Source of the DNA: Flavobacteriaceae bacterium LYZ1037
GTDB taxonomy: Bacteria > Bacteroidota > Bacteroidia > Flavobacteriales > Flavobacteriaceae
NCBI GenBank assembly: GCA_003144015.1
Contig: QFWS01000001.1
Span: 310,001-374,000, forward strand
DNA length: 64,000 nt
Direction of reading: 5' to 3'
The notes under the pieces were generated by a model that had not been told where the DNA came from, ran no database searches, and worked only from the letters and a program-made list of their open reading frames with translations. The position numbers and the translations under genes were made by a program. Shown here in pieces: positions 8,607 to 17,520 of this stretch (position 1 is its first letter; every line of letters starts with the position of its first letter).

Positions 8607-9320
8607 TTATCTGTATTCTGGGTTCTCAAAATTCCATCGAGTACCATCATCCCATGCTTCTCTAGAATTTCCATAATTTGAATAGCCTTTGTTTTCCTTT
8701 AATAATTTTGCTAGATGCAATAAATTATAGGTCATAAACGTCGTATTTCTATTGGTGAAATTATTGTTTTTTGCGTTACTTTCATTGTCCAAATAACTTG
8801 GTCCAGGACCAGCTTCTCCAATCCAACCACAATCGGCTTGTGGTGGAATGGAGTAACCAACATGTTGTAAAGCATATAGAATACCCATTGCACAATGTTT
8901 AATACCATCTTCATTACCCGTAATCACACAACCACCAACTTTTCCGTAAAATAAATATTGTCCTTTGTCATTTGTTTTACCACTCATAGCATACAACCGT
9001 TCAATCAATTTTTGACAAACAGACGATTTTTCTCCCAACCAAATAGGAGAGCCAATAATTAAGATATCGGCTTCAAATATTTCTTTGAACAAGCTAGGCC
9101 ACTCGTCTTTTTCAACGCCATGTTCAGTCATGTCTGGATAGACTCCAAAAGCAACATCGTGATCTACCAATCTAATGTGTTTTGCTGAAACACCTTCGGT
9201 TTTCATGATGTTTTTTGAAACCTCCATCAAGCCATCGGTATGACTTTGTCTAGGTGATTTTTTTAGGGTACAATTAACGTAAATAGCTTTTAAATCTGTA
9301 AAATCTGGTTTTTTCATCAT
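8607..9320 (-). CDS. Flavodoxin-like NAD(P)H-dependent oxidoreductase (FMN reductase family)
   Basis: The 237-residue protein has the flavodoxin/NADPH-FMN reductase layout: a first strand and phosphate loop (AIYVNCTLKKSPRQSHT, about 12-28), ADILIIGSPIWLGEKSS (about 82-98) for the FMN ring, and GGCVITGNEDG (about 128-138). It is expected to bind FMN and transfer electrons from NAD(P)H in the cytoplasm. It is the last gene of the egtB-egtD operon, 15 bp after the racemase-like gene. That suggests a redox step linked to thiohistidine metabolism, for example reduction of a disulfide or sulfoxide, but this is inference. Met1 or Met2 may start translation. A terminator-like hairpin follows at 8502-8467. 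Confidence 0.8.
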   Translation of the reverse strand: MMKKPDFTDLKAIYVNCTLKKSPRQSHTDGLMEVSKNIMKTEGVSAKHIRLVDHDVAFGVYPDMTEHGVEKDEWPSLFKEIFEADILIIGSPIWLGEKSSVCQKLIERLYAMSGKTNDKGQYLFYGKVGGCVITGNEDGIKHCAMGILYALQHVGYSIPPQADCGWIGEAGPGPSYLDNESNAKNNNFTNRNTTFMTYNLLHLAKLLKENKGYSNYGNSREAWDDGTRWNFENPEYR

Positions 9321-9335
9321 CTTTAGTATTTAATG

Positions 9336-10010
9336 TTATTTAATTTTTTTATACAATTTCAGGGCCGCATTTATTTGGAGTTTAACCATGTCTAAAACAG
9401 GTATGGAGTTCTTGATTATAGATATTTCTGTGCATGCTATTAGTACAGATGCTTTTTTATTGTAGCTTTCTAATAAACTATTATACATATCTAAATCAGT
9501 TAATGTTTCAGAATTAGAGTAGATTTTTTGTCTTAGCCTATCAATAAAATCTATATCATCTTTTGTTGGAGAAATCGCTTCAATACCTTCTGAAGAAAAG
9601 AAGTTAGAAATATAGGTTGAGGTCATTGTATATTTCGAACCAAAAATTACAACTCGGTTTGCGTTATTTTCTTTTAATTTGGCAATACTTAGTTCTAGAG
9701 GATGAAGTATAGGTATACTAATTGAGAGTTTGTCTAAAGTTTCGTGTAAAGTGATGTTTGGAATTAATAAATGACTTATAGGAAGTTTCTCTATTTGATG
9801 GATGTATCTTGAAAGTGAAGGAATTAGTTTTTTGAAATTATTTGGTAAATAGGGGTTGATTGTATTAAAATCTGTATTTAAAAGTATAAAGGGATAAGTA
9901 CTATCTGTGTTTTCTATATTATTAAATTCAACATTTAAAGTGTTTATATAAAACAAGGTGCTTCTGTTGCCTAAACCCAATATCCCTAAAGTGTTACCAT
10001 TCTTAGACAT
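9336..10010 (-). CDS. Aspartate/glutamate racemase superfamily protein lacking the first catalytic Cys
   Basis: The 224-residue protein has the racemase fold signatures: LGILGLGNRSTLFYI at the N-terminus, GSKYTM (about 124-129) and IACTEIS with Cys193, the second catalytic cysteine. The first motif, usually PCNTxH, reads PNITLH here, so Asn85 replaces the first cysteine. Active PLP-independent racemases need two cysteines, so this protein probably does not racemise Asp or Glu normally; a lyase, isomerase or binding role is possible. It overlaps the end of egtD by 8 bp and precedes the flavodoxin gene by 15 bp, so it is co-translated with the ergothioneine genes. Its job in that pathway is unknown. 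Confidence 0.75.
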   Translation of the reverse strand: MSKNGNTLGILGLGNRSTLFYINTLNVEFNNIENTDSTYPFILLNTDFNTINPYLPNNFKKLIPSLSRYIHQIEKLPISHLLIPNITLHETLDKLSISIPILHPLELSIAKLKENNANRVVIFGSKYTMTSTYISNFFSSEGIEAISPTKDDIDFIDRLRQKIYSNSETLTDLDMYNSLLESYNKKASVLIACTEISIIKNSIPVLDMVKLQINAALKLYKKIK

Positions 10011-10962
10011 GATTTTCAGTTTTTATTAAAATATAATCGGCAAAAAAAGACTTAGAATCTAAAAGTTTTGAAACAATGTTTAATTGACTCCCTTCTAAAA
10101 TGGTTTGCAAAATGATGTCATTATATTTTCTAGAGGTTTCCGTATGTATTTTCTCATCCTTTTTAAAATGAAAGGTTTTATTTAATGCATTAATACGTAC
10201 ATTTTGATCTTTGTTGCTAACCATATAGCTTCTTGCAATGCCTTCAGATTCTGTGTATTCAGGTTGATGAGAGAAATCGTCAATATTGAAATTGGCATCT
10301 AATTCGTTATTAATCCTTGTCAATAAATTTAAGTTGAAGGCTTTGGTAATCCCAGCCTTGTCATTGTAAGCTGGTAATACAATATCTTCAGTTTTAATTA
10401 AATCGACACCTAATAAAACTTTGTCGTTGTTTTTTAAAGAATTACTTAGATTAGAAATAAATTGTTTGGCTTTTTCATCTTCCATGTTTCCAATATTGGA
10501 GCCTAAAAACAGCACCACTTTTGAGTGGCTTGAAGCTTTTAAGCTGTCCAGTACATTAAAATAATCACCTTGTTTTGTTGAAACTTTTAATTGAGGGAGT
10601 TCAGCTTTTAAAGTTGTTTCTAATTTACTTAAGGCATTTTTTGAAATGTCGATAGGTATATATTCAAAGTTATAATTTTCTGCAAGTAACTCTTTAAGAA
10701 GTTCTTTTGTTTTCGTTCCATCTCCAGCACCTAGTTCTATTAATTCGAAATAGGCATTTGGCTTTATTTTTAAAGACGAGATGATTTTTTTGGTCTGATT
10801 TTTAAAAATATCAAATTCAGCTTTTGTAAGATAGTATTCTGGGAGCTTCATTATTTTAACAAACAAAGCATCTCCAATTTTATCATAAAAATATTTAGAG
10901 GGTAAAGTTTTTAAAGGTTTACTTAAACCTTCGTTAATATCGTTTTTAAAATTTGTGTTCAT
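10003..10962 (-). CDS. egtD: L-histidine N-alpha-methyltransferase EgtD
   Basis: The 319-residue protein matches EgtD throughout: SKYFYD..G..LF..I..LPEYYLT (22-46), the SAM-binding ELIELGAGDGTKT (73-85), VLFLGSNIGN, a GVDLIKT..I..AYND segment, FNLNLLTRINNELDANF and a conserved SEGIARSYM. EgtD makes hercynine (N,N,N-trimethylhistidine) from histidine with three SAM in the cytoplasm, the first step of ergothioneine synthesis. It lies 5 bp after egtB and overlaps the next gene by 8 bp. The length is normal for the family. Product identity beyond hercynine depends on the partner enzymes. Confidence 0.93.
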   Translation of the reverse strand: MNTNFKNDINEGLSKPLKTLPSKYFYDKIGDALFVKIMKLPEYYLTKAEFDIFKNQTKKIISSLKIKPNAYFELIELGAGDGTKTKELLKELLAENYNFEYIPIDISKNALSKLETTLKAELPQLKVSTKQGDYFNVLDSLKASSHSKVVLFLGSNIGNMEDEKAKQFISNLSNSLKNNDKVLLGVDLIKTEDIVLPAYNDKAGITKAFNLNLLTRINNELDANFNIDDFSHQPEYTESEGIARSYMVSNKDQNVRINALNKTFHFKKDEKIHTETSRKYNDIILQTILEGSQLNIVSKLLDSKSFFADYILIKTENHV

Positions 10963-10967
10963 AGATG

Positions 10968-12116
10968 TTATTTAGCTAAGCGAATTCCAGAAAATTGCCA
11001 TTGCGTATTTGGTGAAAAAAAGTTGCGATAAGTATTCCTACTGTGGTTTTTAGCTGTTGCAGTAGAAGCGCCTTTTAAAACCATAAGATTCACCATAAAT
11101 TTGCCATTATATTCTCCAACTGCACCTGTAGCAATTTTAAAATTTGGGTATGGTAAATAAGCAGAATTGGTCCATTCCCAAACGGCTCCCCAATCAAGTT
11201 GCTTAGAGGCTATTTCCCATTCAAATTCTGTTGGTAATCTATAGCCAGCCCAGAAAGCAAAAGCCGAAGCTTCATAATATGAAATATGAGTTAAAATGCC
11301 ATCCGGATTAACAGGCTGTAATCCAGACAAGGTGTATTGATACCAATCTCCATCAATTAATTTCCAATACAATGGGTTTTTAATTTTGTTTTGATTGACC
11401 CAATGCCAAGCATCGTCTAACCAGTATTTAGCTTGTTGATAACCTTTATCATTTATAAATTCAATGTACTCAGCATTGGTAACTAGGGCATTAGAAATTT
11501 TAAAAGGCTCTAAGAAAACGCGATGTTTCCCAAGCTCGTTATCAAAACAAAAACCGGCACCTTCATATCCAACATGATAAATGCCTTCAGGGATGTCTAT
11601 CCAGCCAGTAGTCTTATTTTTAGAAGTCAGATAATTGGTCTTAGAAAACTTTGGGTAAATTGGATTACAAGAAAAAGTGTGTTTTAAATCGGTTATCAAT
11701 AATTCCTGATGTTGCTGTTCGTGATTGATGCCAAGTATGGTAAGATCTATAATCTCTTTAGAAGTATTTAATTCCAAAAGTTTCGTTATATGTTTATCTA
11801 CATGAGTTCTGTAATCGTATATTTTTTCTATTGAGGGTCTAGTTATGAGACCACGATTTTTTCGTTCAATACGCTCGCCTATACTATTGTAATAACTGTT
11901 GAATAAGAAACTGTAGGTTTCATCGAACACGTGGTAGTTTTTAAAATAGGTTATTAAAATCATTTCTTCAAAAAACCATGTGGTATGTGCTAAATGCCAT
12001 TTAGGAGGGCTTGCAAATTCAGCAGATTGAGGTGTGTAATCCTCTGTTTTTAATGGCTTACAAAGTGCCTTGGTTTGGTTTCTTGTATATTGATAAGTTT
12101 GTAACAGGTCTTGCAT
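10968..12116 (-). CDS. egtB: EgtB-type iron-dependent sulfoxide synthase
   Basis: The 382-residue protein has an N-terminal DinB_2 domain and a C-terminal FGE-sulfatase domain, as in EgtB. The iron-binding three-His triad is visible: HLAHTTW (His44) and HEQQHQE (His132 and His136). The FGE part includes GIYHVGYEGAGFCFDNE, YRLPTEFEWEIA and a C-terminal FSGIRLAK. EgtB couples hercynine to cysteine or gamma-glutamylcysteine with O2 to form a sulfoxide. No EgtC amidase or EgtE lyase is in the operon, so cysteine may be used directly, with cleavage done by a gene elsewhere. It is the first gene of the operon, with 184 bp of divergent intergenic DNA upstream. Confidence 0.92.
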   Translation of the reverse strand: MQDLLQTYQYTRNQTKALCKPLKTEDYTPQSAEFASPPKWHLAHTTWFFEEMILITYFKNYHVFDETYSFLFNSYYNSIGERIERKNRGLITRPSIEKIYDYRTHVDKHITKLLELNTSKEIIDLTILGINHEQQHQELLITDLKHTFSCNPIYPKFSKTNYLTSKNKTTGWIDIPEGIYHVGYEGAGFCFDNELGKHRVFLEPFKISNALVTNAEYIEFINDKGYQQAKYWLDDAWHWVNQNKIKNPLYWKLIDGDWYQYTLSGLQPVNPDGILTHISYYEASAFAFWAGYRLPTEFEWEIASKQLDWGAVWEWTNSAYLPYPNFKIATGAVGEYNGKFMVNLMVLKGASTATAKNHSRNTYRNFFSPNTQWQFSGIRLAK

Positions 12117-12300
12117 ATACTATAAACTTAATAAATATGTTGTGATTTCTTGTTTAGAATAAGATAATTTTAACAATGTGACTATGGTTTAAGTCTCCTT
12201 TGTTTTAAAGTCCTTACTTTAAACTTTATAAACCTTTGTTTTTAATTATAATTGGTTAAAAAGTAATGATTTATTATTAATAATTCATTATTTTTAATGT
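12117..12300. other. Divergent intergenic region between egtB and DUF2851
   Basis: This A/T-rich 184-bp stretch must hold both promoters. No full TTG-N17-20-TAnnTTTG match was found on either strand and no convincing hairpin or operator was seen. Confidence 0.5.
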
Positions 12301-13572
12301 ATGCAAGAAGATTTTTTACATTATGTCTGGCAACATAAAAAAATGGATATTGTCCATTTAAAAACGTCTCAATATGAAACTTTGGAAATAATTTCTGTTG
12401 GGCAGCATAATATTAATTCTGGACCAGATTTTTTCAATGCACAACTAAAAATTTCAGAACAACTTTGGGCTGGAAATGTAGAAATACATATAAAATCTAG
12501 CGATTGGTTTATACATAACCACGAAATTGATAAAGCGTATGATAATGTAATTTTACACGTTGTTTGGGAACACGATACAGAAATTTTTAGGAAAGACAAT
12601 TCCATTATCCCAACCTTGGAATTAAAGCAATATGTAGATTCTCACGTTTTTAAAAATTACAATAAATTGCTTTCTGCTAAAAACAAATGGATTAATTGCG
12701 AAGTAGATTTTGCAGAAGTCGATACCTTTATTCTAGAAAGTTGGTTAGAGCGATTGTATATTGAACGTTTGGAAAGAAAATCTCAGACTATTGAGGTTTT
12801 ATTACAAAACTCCAGAAACAATTGGGAATCTGTTTTGTTTAAAATGTTGGCTAAAAATTTTGGTTTAAAAGTAAATGGCGATGCTTTTTTTAGCATGGCA
12901 AATTCTATAGATTATACTATTATAAGAAAATTGCAGATTAACCAAACAGCATTAGAAGCTTTATTTTTTGGACAGGCTGGTTTGTTAGACGAAGACGTTC
13001 AAGAAGCTTATTTTTTAGAACTTCAAAAAGAATATCGGTTTTTAAAACAAAAGTTTCAGTTGGATAATACTAAGGTTGTTCCTATTCAGTTTTTTAGGTT
13101 GAGACCACAAAACTTTCCAACACTTCGACTGTCTCAATTAGCAACACTTTACAGTTTGCATTCCAATTTGTTTTCACAAATAATTGAAACAAATTCTCAA
13201 AAAGAGCTTTATAAGCTGTTTCATGTTGCAACATCGTCATTTTGGGAAACACATTACTCGTTTGGAAAGAAATCAAAATCATTATCAAAAAAAATAACCA
13301 AACCATTTATAGATTTACTTTTAATAAATACAATTATTCCAATAAAGTTTGCTTATGCAAAATATCAAGTTAAAGATATTAATGACATACTTTTAGAGTT
13401 AATTCAACACATTGCATCAGAGAAAAATAGTATTGTTACTGCATTTAATAACTTAAAAAAAGTTTCATATACTGCTTTACAATCTCAAGCACTTATTCAG
13501 CTAAAAACAGAATATTGCGATCAAAATAAATGTTTGCAATGTGCAATAGGTAATGCATTAATCATCAAATAA
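12301..13572 (+). CDS. DUF2851 family protein
   Basis: The 423-residue protein has the full DUF2851 pattern: MQEDFLHYVWQHKK at the start, GQHNINSGPDFFNAQL (about 33-48), WAGNVEIHIKSSDW and a middle ENFGLKVNGDAF-like segment, here AKNFGLKVNGDAFF. It ends with a cysteine pair cluster (CDQNKCLQC, about 408-416) that could bind a metal. The family is near-universal in Bacteroidota, and its function is not known; the N-terminal fold has been likened to nucleases, which I cannot confirm. It starts the plus-strand block and runs 16 bp into the PspC gene. The length is typical. Confidence 0.88.
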   Translation: MQEDFLHYVWQHKKMDIVHLKTSQYETLEIISVGQHNINSGPDFFNAQLKISEQLWAGNVEIHIKSSDWFIHNHEIDKAYDNVILHVVWEHDTEIFRKDNSIIPTLELKQYVDSHVFKNYNKLLSAKNKWINCEVDFAEVDTFILESWLERLYIERLERKSQTIEVLLQNSRNNWESVLFKMLAKNFGLKVNGDAFFSMANSIDYTIIRKLQINQTALEALFFGQAGLLDEDVQEAYFLELQKEYRFLKQKFQLDNTKVVPIQFFRLRPQNFPTLRLSQLATLYSLHSNLFSQIIETNSQKELYKLFHVATSSFWETHYSFGKKSKSLSKKITKPFIDLLLINTIIPIKFAYAKYQVKDINDILLELIQHIASEKNSIVTAFNNLKKVSYTALQSQALIQLKTEYCDQNKCLQCAIGNALIIK

Positions 13573-13588
13573 ATTGTTAAATTGCCAC

Positions 13589-13816
13589 ATGAATATTTTT
13601 TATAAAATCTTATTATATTTTCAAAAGCATGGATACTATGTATGTCAGCGAATTGCAGATAGGTTTGGTATTAGAGCAAAAGTAGTAAGAACTTCTTTTT
13701 TATATTTAACCTTTGTAACCCTTGGTTTTGGCTTTGCACTTTATCTTTTTATAGCATTTTGGATGCATATAAAAGATTTGCTTTATACAAAGCGTTCTTC
13801 GGTATTCGATTTATAA
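13589..13816 (+). CDS. PspC domain small membrane protein
   Basis: The 75-residue protein has an N-terminal amphipathic part (CQRIADRFGIRAKVVR) and one hydrophobic segment (about 33-56). This is the PspC domain known from phage-shock and stress-sensing proteins at the inner membrane. The ATG at 13589 gives MNIFYKILLYFQ, the usual start; an upstream TTG at 13574 would only add MLNCH and is not preferred. It lies 16 bp after DUF2851 and 9 bp before the K+ channel gene, so all three are probably one transcript. No pspA or pspB gene is present here. Confidence 0.8.
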   Translation: MNIFYKILLYFQKHGYYVCQRIADRFGIRAKVVRTSFLYLTFVTLGFGFALYLFIAFWMHIKDLLYTKRSSVFDL

Positions 13817-13825
13817 AAATCAGAC

Positions 13826-14851
13826 ATGCACAACCCATTAATTAAACTTTTAAGATCTAAAATATATACGGCCATATTCTTATTGGTTATTTTATTAGGC
13901 GCAGGTGTTATTGGTTTTAAAATACTGTCGCAACTTTCATGGATTGATGCCATGTACATGACAGTTATTACCATAACAACTGTTGGGTTTGGAGAAGTAC
14001 AACCTTTAGATGATAGTTCTAAAATTTTTACAATTTTTTTAATTTTAACAAGTGTTGTTGTTGTAGGGTACGCTATAAGCATCATTACAGAATATATACT
14101 AAGCAAAAATAATTTTGAAGGACTAAAACAGAGAAAAATGCAAAAAAAAATAGACAGTCTTAAAAACCACATTATTATTTGTGGCTATGGTAGAAACGGT
14201 AAGCAAGCTGCTACAAAATTATTAGCTTATAAAAAGCCATTTGTTATTATTGAAAAAAATAAAGACATAGCAGAAAAATTTCAAAGTGAATTGGTGCCAT
14301 TTGTAATAGGTAATGCCAATGAAGATGACATACTTCTACAAGCAGGAATAGCTAGAGCGAGTACCCTAATTTCAGCTTTGCCTAACGACGCCGACAACCT
14401 GTTTGTAGTCCTTTCTTCTAGGCAGATTAATAAAAACATGAATATTATTAGTCGTGCTTCTCAAGAAACATCTTATAAGAAATTAAAATTAGCTGGCGCA
14501 AACAATGTTATTCTTCCTGATAAAATTGGTGGAGACCACATGGCTTCATTAGTTGTGGTTCCGGGATTATTAGAGTTTATTGACAACCTTTCTATTGTGG
14601 GGAAATCCAATATAAATATCGAAGAAATTTCGGTGGAACAACTCTATGACACTTCCGAAATTAAAACTATTAGAGATTTAGATCTACGAAATAAAACAGG
14701 GTGTAGCATCATTGGTTATAAAGATGCAGCTGGAGAATATGTCATAAATCCGGAAGCTGAAATGAAGTTAGTACCTAATTCTAAAATTATAGTTTTAGGA
14801 AGACCAGAACAGATTCAAACATTAAATTCAGTATATAATATTCAATATTAA
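13826..14851 (+). CDS. Two-TM potassium channel with RCK (TrkA-N/TrkA-C) domains
   Basis: The 341-residue protein begins with a transmembrane helix (about 13-33), a pore loop with selectivity filter TVGFGE (about 52-57) and a second helix (about 65-90). Next comes a TrkA-N/RCK domain with Rossmann motif IICGYGRNGKQ (about 113-123), then a TrkA-C domain in the last ~80 residues. This is the MthK/Kch-like architecture for ligand-gated K+ flux across the inner membrane. Ligand type (nucleotide or Ca2+) cannot be told. It is 9 bp after the PspC gene. The filter reads TVGFG rather than TVGYG, a common bacterial variant. Confidence 0.9.
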   Translation: MHNPLIKLLRSKIYTAIFLLVILLGAGVIGFKILSQLSWIDAMYMTVITITTVGFGEVQPLDDSSKIFTIFLILTSVVVVGYAISIITEYILSKNNFEGLKQRKMQKKIDSLKNHIIICGYGRNGKQAATKLLAYKKPFVIIEKNKDIAEKFQSELVPFVIGNANEDDILLQAGIARASTLISALPNDADNLFVVLSSRQINKNMNIISRASQETSYKKLKLAGANNVILPDKIGGDHMASLVVVPGLLEFIDNLSIVGKSNINIEEISVEQLYDTSEIKTIRDLDLRNKTGCSIIGYKDAAGEYVINPEAEMKLVPNSKIIVLGRPEQIQTLNSVYNIQY

Positions 14852-14944
14852 AGTGCTTATTTTAACGGGAGATGTTTTAAAAAATCATTTTTTTTTAGCA
14901 TCTTGTCACACTAATTATAAAAAACTAACTAATTAATAATTCTT

Positions 14945-16621
14945 ATGAAGAAATATCTTCTTTCAATTTTAACCTTAATCACACCTTTTTTAACCTTTGC
15001 ACAAGTGGCAGAGAAAGGGTTAGACGAGAAAATAAACGATGCCTTTATGCCAATTGCAGTTTGGTGGGAAGGATTTATATTAACAACAGTACCTATTGGA
15101 GAATATAATATCCCTTTTGTTGTTTTGCTTTTAGTTGGAGGCGCTACTTTTTTTACTATATATTTTAGATTTCCAGCAATTACAAAGTTTAGAACAGCTA
15201 TAAATACAGTTAGAGGTAAATATGTTGATATTGAAAAGCATGGTGTAGATAAGCTGTATAATAATGATGAAGCCCTTGCGGTCGAAGATATAAAAGATAC
15301 CATACGGGACGAAAGCGCTCATGGTGAAGTGTCTCATTTTCAAGCCTTAGCAACAGCCGTATCAGGTACCGTTGGATTAGGTAATATTGCAGGTGTTGCA
15401 GTGGCAATAGGACTTGGAGGTCCAGGAGCTACGTTTTGGATGATTATATGTGGACTAATTGGTATGTCAACAAAATTTGTAGAATGTACTTTAGGTGTAA
15501 AATATAGAGATGTAGGTGAAGATGGTACAATTTATGGAGGTCCTATGTATTATCTCTCAAAAGGACTAAAAGAAGTAGGTTTTTCAAAAATTGGTAAGGT
15601 CTTAGGAGTTGTATTTGCTATTCTATGTGTTGGTGCTTCTTTTGGAGGTGGTAATGCATTTCAATCTAATCAAGCAGCTGTACAAATTAGTTCGATGCTT
15701 CAGTTAGAAGGAGGTTCTAATGGTGTAATTATTGGAGTTATTTTAGCTATTTTAGTAGGAATCGTTATTATAGGTGGAATTAAAAGAATCGCTAGTATTA
15801 CAGAAAAAGTGGTTCCGTTTATGGCAGGTATTTATATAGTTGCTTCTTTAATAATAATTTTTGCAAACTTTAGCGATATAGGAGTAGCATTTCAGTTAAT
15901 TATAGAAGGTGCATTTACACCTATGGCTGGACTTGGTGGTTTAGTTGGTGTATTAATTGTAGGTTTCCAACGTGCAGCTTTCTCAAACGAAGCTGGTGCA
16001 GGTTCTGCAGCAATTGCTCACTCTGCAGTAAGAACAAAATATCCAGCTTCCGAAGGTGTCGTTGCTTTATTAGAACCATTTATTGATACAGTAGTTATTT
16101 GTACCATGACGGCATTAGTAATTATTTTCTTCAATATTAATGGAACGGACGTGCAATCTGTATTTGATTATTCGGCAGCACATGGTAGTAGCGTTCTTTT
16201 AAATGAAACTGGGATGCCAATTAATGGTGTAGATTTAACTTCAATGGCTTTCGATTCTGTAATACCTCATTTCTCTTATGTATTAACAGTTGCTATTGTG
16301 TTATTTGCTTTTTCTACAATGATATCGTGGTCTTATTATGGATTACAATCTTGGAAATACCTTTTTGGAAAAGGAAAAGTAGCCGATTTAGTTTATAAAA
16401 TATTATTCTTATTATTTGTAGTTATTGGAGCAGCAGCAACACTAGATGCTGTTATAAAATTCTCTGATGCTATGATTCTTGCATTGGTATTTCCAAATAT
16501 GATTGGTTTGTTCTTCTTATTCCCAAAAGTAAGAGAGGAAATGAAACGTTATATTGGTGCCATTACTGCTAAAAAAGAAGCTATCGAAGATGGCGCTGTA
16601 GATGTTACAGAGCACATGTAA
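14945..16621 (+). CDS. Alanine/glycine:cation symporter family protein (AGCS)
   Basis: The 558-residue polytopic protein has about 10-11 transmembrane helices. The AGCS signature is visible as GFQRAAFSNEAGAGSAAIAHS-like sequence near residue 340 and SGTVGLGNIAGVAVAIG near 140. It should import alanine or glycine with Na+ (or H+) at the inner membrane. Two features are typical of Bacteroidota members: a signal-like N-terminus ending TFAQ, and a charged insert of about 35 residues (around 98-130) before the first core motif. It lies 93 bp after the K+ channel gene. Substrate specificity is inferred from the family only. Confidence 0.9.
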   Translation: MKKYLLSILTLITPFLTFAQVAEKGLDEKINDAFMPIAVWWEGFILTTVPIGEYNIPFVVLLLVGGATFFTIYFRFPAITKFRTAINTVRGKYVDIEKHGVDKLYNNDEALAVEDIKDTIRDESAHGEVSHFQALATAVSGTVGLGNIAGVAVAIGLGGPGATFWMIICGLIGMSTKFVECTLGVKYRDVGEDGTIYGGPMYYLSKGLKEVGFSKIGKVLGVVFAILCVGASFGGGNAFQSNQAAVQISSMLQLEGGSNGVIIGVILAILVGIVIIGGIKRIASITEKVVPFMAGIYIVASLIIIFANFSDIGVAFQLIIEGAFTPMAGLGGLVGVLIVGFQRAAFSNEAGAGSAAIAHSAVRTKYPASEGVVALLEPFIDTVVICTMTALVIIFFNINGTDVQSVFDYSAAHGSSVLLNETGMPINGVDLTSMAFDSVIPHFSYVLTVAIVLFAFSTMISWSYYGLQSWKYLFGKGKVADLVYKILFLLFVVIGAAATLDAVIKFSDAMILALVFPNMIGLFFLFPKVREEMKRYIGAITAKKEAIEDGAVDVTEHM

Positions 16622-16639
16622 AATATAAAAACACATTAT

Positions 16640-17506
16640 ATGAAATCCCATTTCACGTTTTCTAAAAAACAACGGAATGGGATTTTTTTATTGATTCTTA
16701 TCATTTTAATCTTGCAAAGTGTTTACTTTTTTATTGATTTTACTTCAGATAATATTCAAATAAATCAACAGGAATTAAATGTTTTTCAAGAAGAGTTAGA
16801 TTCTCTACGGACAGTTGAAATTGAAAATAGAAAACCAAAAATTTACCCGTTTAATCCAAATTTTATAACCGATTATAGAGGCTATACACTTGGAATGTCT
16901 AATGAAGAAATAGATAGATTACTAAAATTTCGCTCTCAGGATAAATGGATGAATTCAGCCGAAGAATTTCAACAAGTCACTAAAGTATCAGATTCACTTT
17001 TAGAAATCATATCTCCTTATTTTAAATTTCCAGAATGGGTTACCAAACCGAAACCAAGATCCAGTTATTCATATCAAAATAACAGTCAGCCAAAAACCTT
17101 TCAACAGAAACAAGATTTAAACACAGCTTCAGCGTCGCAACTTCAAAAAATAAATGGCATAGGAGAAGCTTACTCAAAACACATAGTTGCTTATAGAGAT
17201 AAATATGGTGGTTTTATTGCAGATGTTCAACTTCAAGAAGTTTACGGTTTGTCGCCCGAAGTTATTGAAAGAATCACCCAACAATTTACCGTAAAAACAC
17301 CAAGACAGGTTGAGAAGATTCATTTAAATACGGCAACCATCGAAGAATTAGTAACCATTCAATATATAGATTACGAGATTGCACATCATATAATAGAGCA
17401 ACGAACCTTAAGAGAAGGATATCAATCTTTAGATGAATTATTAAAAGTTAAAAGCTTCCCTTCTAACAAATTCGATATAATTAAATTATATTTGAAACTT
17501 AATTAA
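16640..17506 (+). CDS. ComEA-like helix-hairpin-helix protein
   Basis: The 288-residue protein has an N-terminal membrane anchor (about 14-34) and three successive HhH-like units. The first is degenerate (FNPNFITDYRGYTLGMS), the second is clear (DLNTASASQLQKINGIGEA, about 155-173), and the third is HLNTATIEELVTIQYID. Such proteins bind DNA non-specifically; ComEA takes up DNA in the periplasm of competent bacteria. The three-unit build and N-terminal anchor are common in Flavobacteriaceae, but involvement in transformation is not proven. It lies 18 bp after the symporter gene and 14 bp before the acyl-CoA dehydrogenase gene. Confidence 0.8.
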   Translation: MKSHFTFSKKQRNGIFLLILIILILQSVYFFIDFTSDNIQINQQELNVFQEELDSLRTVEIENRKPKIYPFNPNFITDYRGYTLGMSNEEIDRLLKFRSQDKWMNSAEEFQQVTKVSDSLLEIISPYFKFPEWVTKPKPRSSYSYQNNSQPKTFQQKQDLNTASASQLQKINGIGEAYSKHIVAYRDKYGGFIADVQLQEVYGLSPEVIERITQQFTVKTPRQVEKIHLNTATIEELVTIQYIDYEIAHHIIEQRTLREGYQSLDELLKVKSFPSNKFDIIKLYLKLN

Positions 17507-17520
17507 TAAAGAGAAAAGGT

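Noticed and set aside
13783-14172. 129-codon minus-strand ORF opposite the K+ channel gene
   Set aside because: It is entirely antisense to the conserved pore and RCK start; no domain is seen.
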